From Patescibacteria group bacterium (lineage in GTDB: Bacteria > Patescibacteria > Paceibacteria > UBA6257 > 2-01-FULL-56-20): a stretch of DNA of 6,548 bases. Below the pieces are notes generated by a model. The model was given only the letters and a program-made list of their open reading frames with translations. It had not been told where the DNA came from and did no database searches. The position numbers and the translations under genes are program-made. The stretch spans positions 1 through 6,548 of the forward strand of contig JAMDBA010000079.1 of assembly GCA_023484365.1 (NCBI GenBank). Direction: 5' to 3'. The first letter of the stretch is position 1. The number at the start of each line of letters is the position of its first letter. This document shows, in pieces, positions 5,733 through 6,548 of this stretch.

Positions 5733-5762
5733 TTGACTGCTTTAAATAAGCTATAATAAAAT
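5733..5762 (+). promoter_or_regulatory. Putative promoter of the pilin gene
   Basis: TTGACT (5733-5738) is five of six to the -35 consensus. TAAAAT (5757-5762) follows at 18 bases. A perfect TATAAT at 5752-5757 is only 13 bases away, too close for this -35, and could pair with a weaker one. Transcription would start near 5764-5770, leaving a leader of roughly 45-50 bases before the ATG at 5814. Confidence 0.5.
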
Positions 5763-5813
5763 AAATAGGTAACCAAACGGTCATTGGGTGCCGATATAAG
5801 TTTTAAATATTAT

Positions 5814-6497
5814 ATGGAAAATTACTATAAAAAAGCTACGGGCAAAAAGAAAGGTTTTACTTTAATTGAACTCTTAATCGTTATCGCTATTTTGGTTATT
5901 TTAGCGGTTGTTGTTATTTTGACTTTAAACCCGGCGCAATTATTGGCGCAAGCCAGAGATTCCCAAAGAATGTCTGACTTAGCAACTCTTAAAAGCGCTA
6001 TTTCTCTTTTTTTGGCTGACGTGTCAACAACAACTCCACCGAATTGCGGTTTAGGCACTAGTACTGTTTGTTTTGCGTCGGCTAATATTACTACAACTAC
6101 CTGCGGAGTGTATAGTACGCCGGGGACAGGTAGAGTAACCAGCACGGACGCTGCTTCTGTTGCCACAAGCAGCACGAACGGAAATATAAACGGTACAGGC
6201 TGGGTTCCGATCAATTTCAGCGCAATCAGCTCTGGAGCGCCTTTGGGTCGAGAACCAGTAGATCCAACTAACAATACAACCTCTCTTTTTTATACTTTTA
6301 GCGCTGGTTCGAGTTGCACATTCAAACTAACCGCTCATATGGAAAGTACTAGGTATGAAGCTAATGGCGCTAACGACGTTGAAACAACCGATGGCGGTAT
6401 TTCTTCGACCAGCTACGAAACAGGAAAATACCCAGGCAAGCTCCGTAAATTTTTCAAAAAAAGTTTTTTTAGACCCGAGCCTATTAAGATTAATTAG
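5814..6497 (+). CDS. Type IV pilin-like (prepilin) protein
   Basis: This is a substrate of prepilin peptidase (PilD) and a likely building block of a type IV pilus or pseudopilus, assembled from the membrane outward. Starting at the ATG at 5814, residues 1-14 form a basic leader (K6, K7, K11-K13) ending in Gly14. Cleavage before FTLIE gives a mature protein starting with Phe and carrying the conserved Glu at +5 (E19). The hydrophobic helix runs about 15-38, followed by the amphipathic stretch NPAQLLAQARDSQRMSDLATLKSAI. The globular part (about 70-205) is rich in Thr, Ser, Gly and Asn and has four cysteines (78, 86, 97, 168) that could form two disulfides. GW-x-P-I-N-F (129-135) and D-P-T-N-N-T (150-155) are typical of pilin-like proteins in CPR genomes. 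The last about 20 residues are strongly basic and aromatic. A TTG at 5784 would add 10 residues; I prefer the ATG. No other pilus gene is in the window. Confidence 0.87.
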   Translation: MENYYKKATGKKKGFTLIELLIVIAILVILAVVVILTLNPAQLLAQARDSQRMSDLATLKSAISLFLADVSTTTPPNCGLGTSTVCFASANITTTTCGVYSTPGTGRVTSTDAASVATSSTNGNINGTGWVPINFSAISSGAPLGREPVDPTNNTTSLFYTFSAGSSCTFKLTAHMESTRYEANGANDVETTDGGISSTSYETGKYPGKLRKFFKKSFFRPEPIKIN

Positions 6498-6548
6498 TGA
6501 TTTTTTTTTAAAAACAAAAACCCCATTAAACGCTTTTTGCGCAATTCG
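6498..6548. other. Short downstream spacer without a visible gene
   Basis: The region contains T9 (6501-6509) followed by A5 and an A-rich stretch. I see no stem of more than three base pairs here, so I do not call a terminator. The window ends before the next gene. Confidence 0.5.

Noticed and set aside
5721..5741. Hairpin AGC..AGTC/GACT-GCT as a terminator for the rluA-like gene
   Set aside because: The stem is short with a 2-base bulge, no U-run follows, and it overlaps the likely -35 box of the pilin promoter.
5784..5813. TTG start giving a 24-residue pilin leader
   Set aside because: The ATG at 5814 gives a basic 14-residue leader ending in Gly before FTLIE, a better fit. No Shine-Dalgarno supports the TTG.
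5825..6274. 149-codon open frame antisense to the pilin gene
   Set aside because: It is a mirror of the pilin coding sequence, with no promoter, no Shine-Dalgarno and low-complexity composition. The pilin frame has clear family motifs.
6501..6540. T9 tract and CGC-TTTTT-GCG as a terminator after the pilin gene
   Set aside because: The T-tract has no stable stem before it, and the CGC/GCG stem is only three base pairs and lies downstream.

Overview
The window looks like a fragment of an ultra-small, host-dependent bacterium of the Candidate Phyla Radiation (Patescibacteria, probably Parcubacteria-like). This is inferred, not proven. The visible reasons are AT-rich DNA, very short intergenic gaps, a shortened RecO, a single-chain zinc-finger glycyl-tRNA synthetase, a stand-alone RluA-type pseudouridine synthase, a type IV pilin-like protein, and forward genes that almost all lack a Shine-Dalgarno site. 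UGA is used as a stop (end of the rluA-like gene) and never occurs inside a gene, so the standard bacterial code fits and the UGA=Gly code of Gracilibacteria/Absconditabacteria does not.

Layout. Positions 1-297 (minus strand) hold the first 99 codons of a cysteine-rich protein of unknown function that runs off the window edge. A divergent intergenic region of 184 bases (298-481) follows, with a promoter for each direction and two inverted repeats. Positions 482-4119 form a tight three-gene cluster: a short recO, a large membrane-anchored tandem Ig-like/DUF11-like surface protein, and glyS, with gaps of 11 and 12 bases, closed by a hairpin terminator at 4118-4148. Positions 4195-5689 form a second pair: a nucleoside phosphorylase family enzyme and, 4 bases later, an RluA-family pseudouridine synthase. 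Positions 5814-6497 encode a type IV pilin-like protein with its own promoter. The last 51 bases contain only a T9 tract.

How the genes fit together. Recombinational repair (RecO), translation (GlyRS, pseudouridylation of RNA) and base salvage (phosphorylase) are core functions of a reduced genome. The anchored Ig-like protein and the pilin are the cell-surface part and are candidates for host contact or DNA uptake. No mobile element, CRISPR array, tRNA or rRNA is visible.

The strongest unexpected signal is in the pseudouridine synthase. A stretch of about 20 bases (5292-5311) appears to be read out of frame between two compensating homopolymer indels. This replaces the family's K-x-Y-x-A motif, including the active-site tyrosine, with unrelated residues, and the expected motif is still present in the +1 frame. 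The second signal is the truncated minus-strand gene. It has a perfect Shine-Dalgarno site, unlike its neighbours, and a C-terminal pattern that resembles a RING/U-box-type fold.
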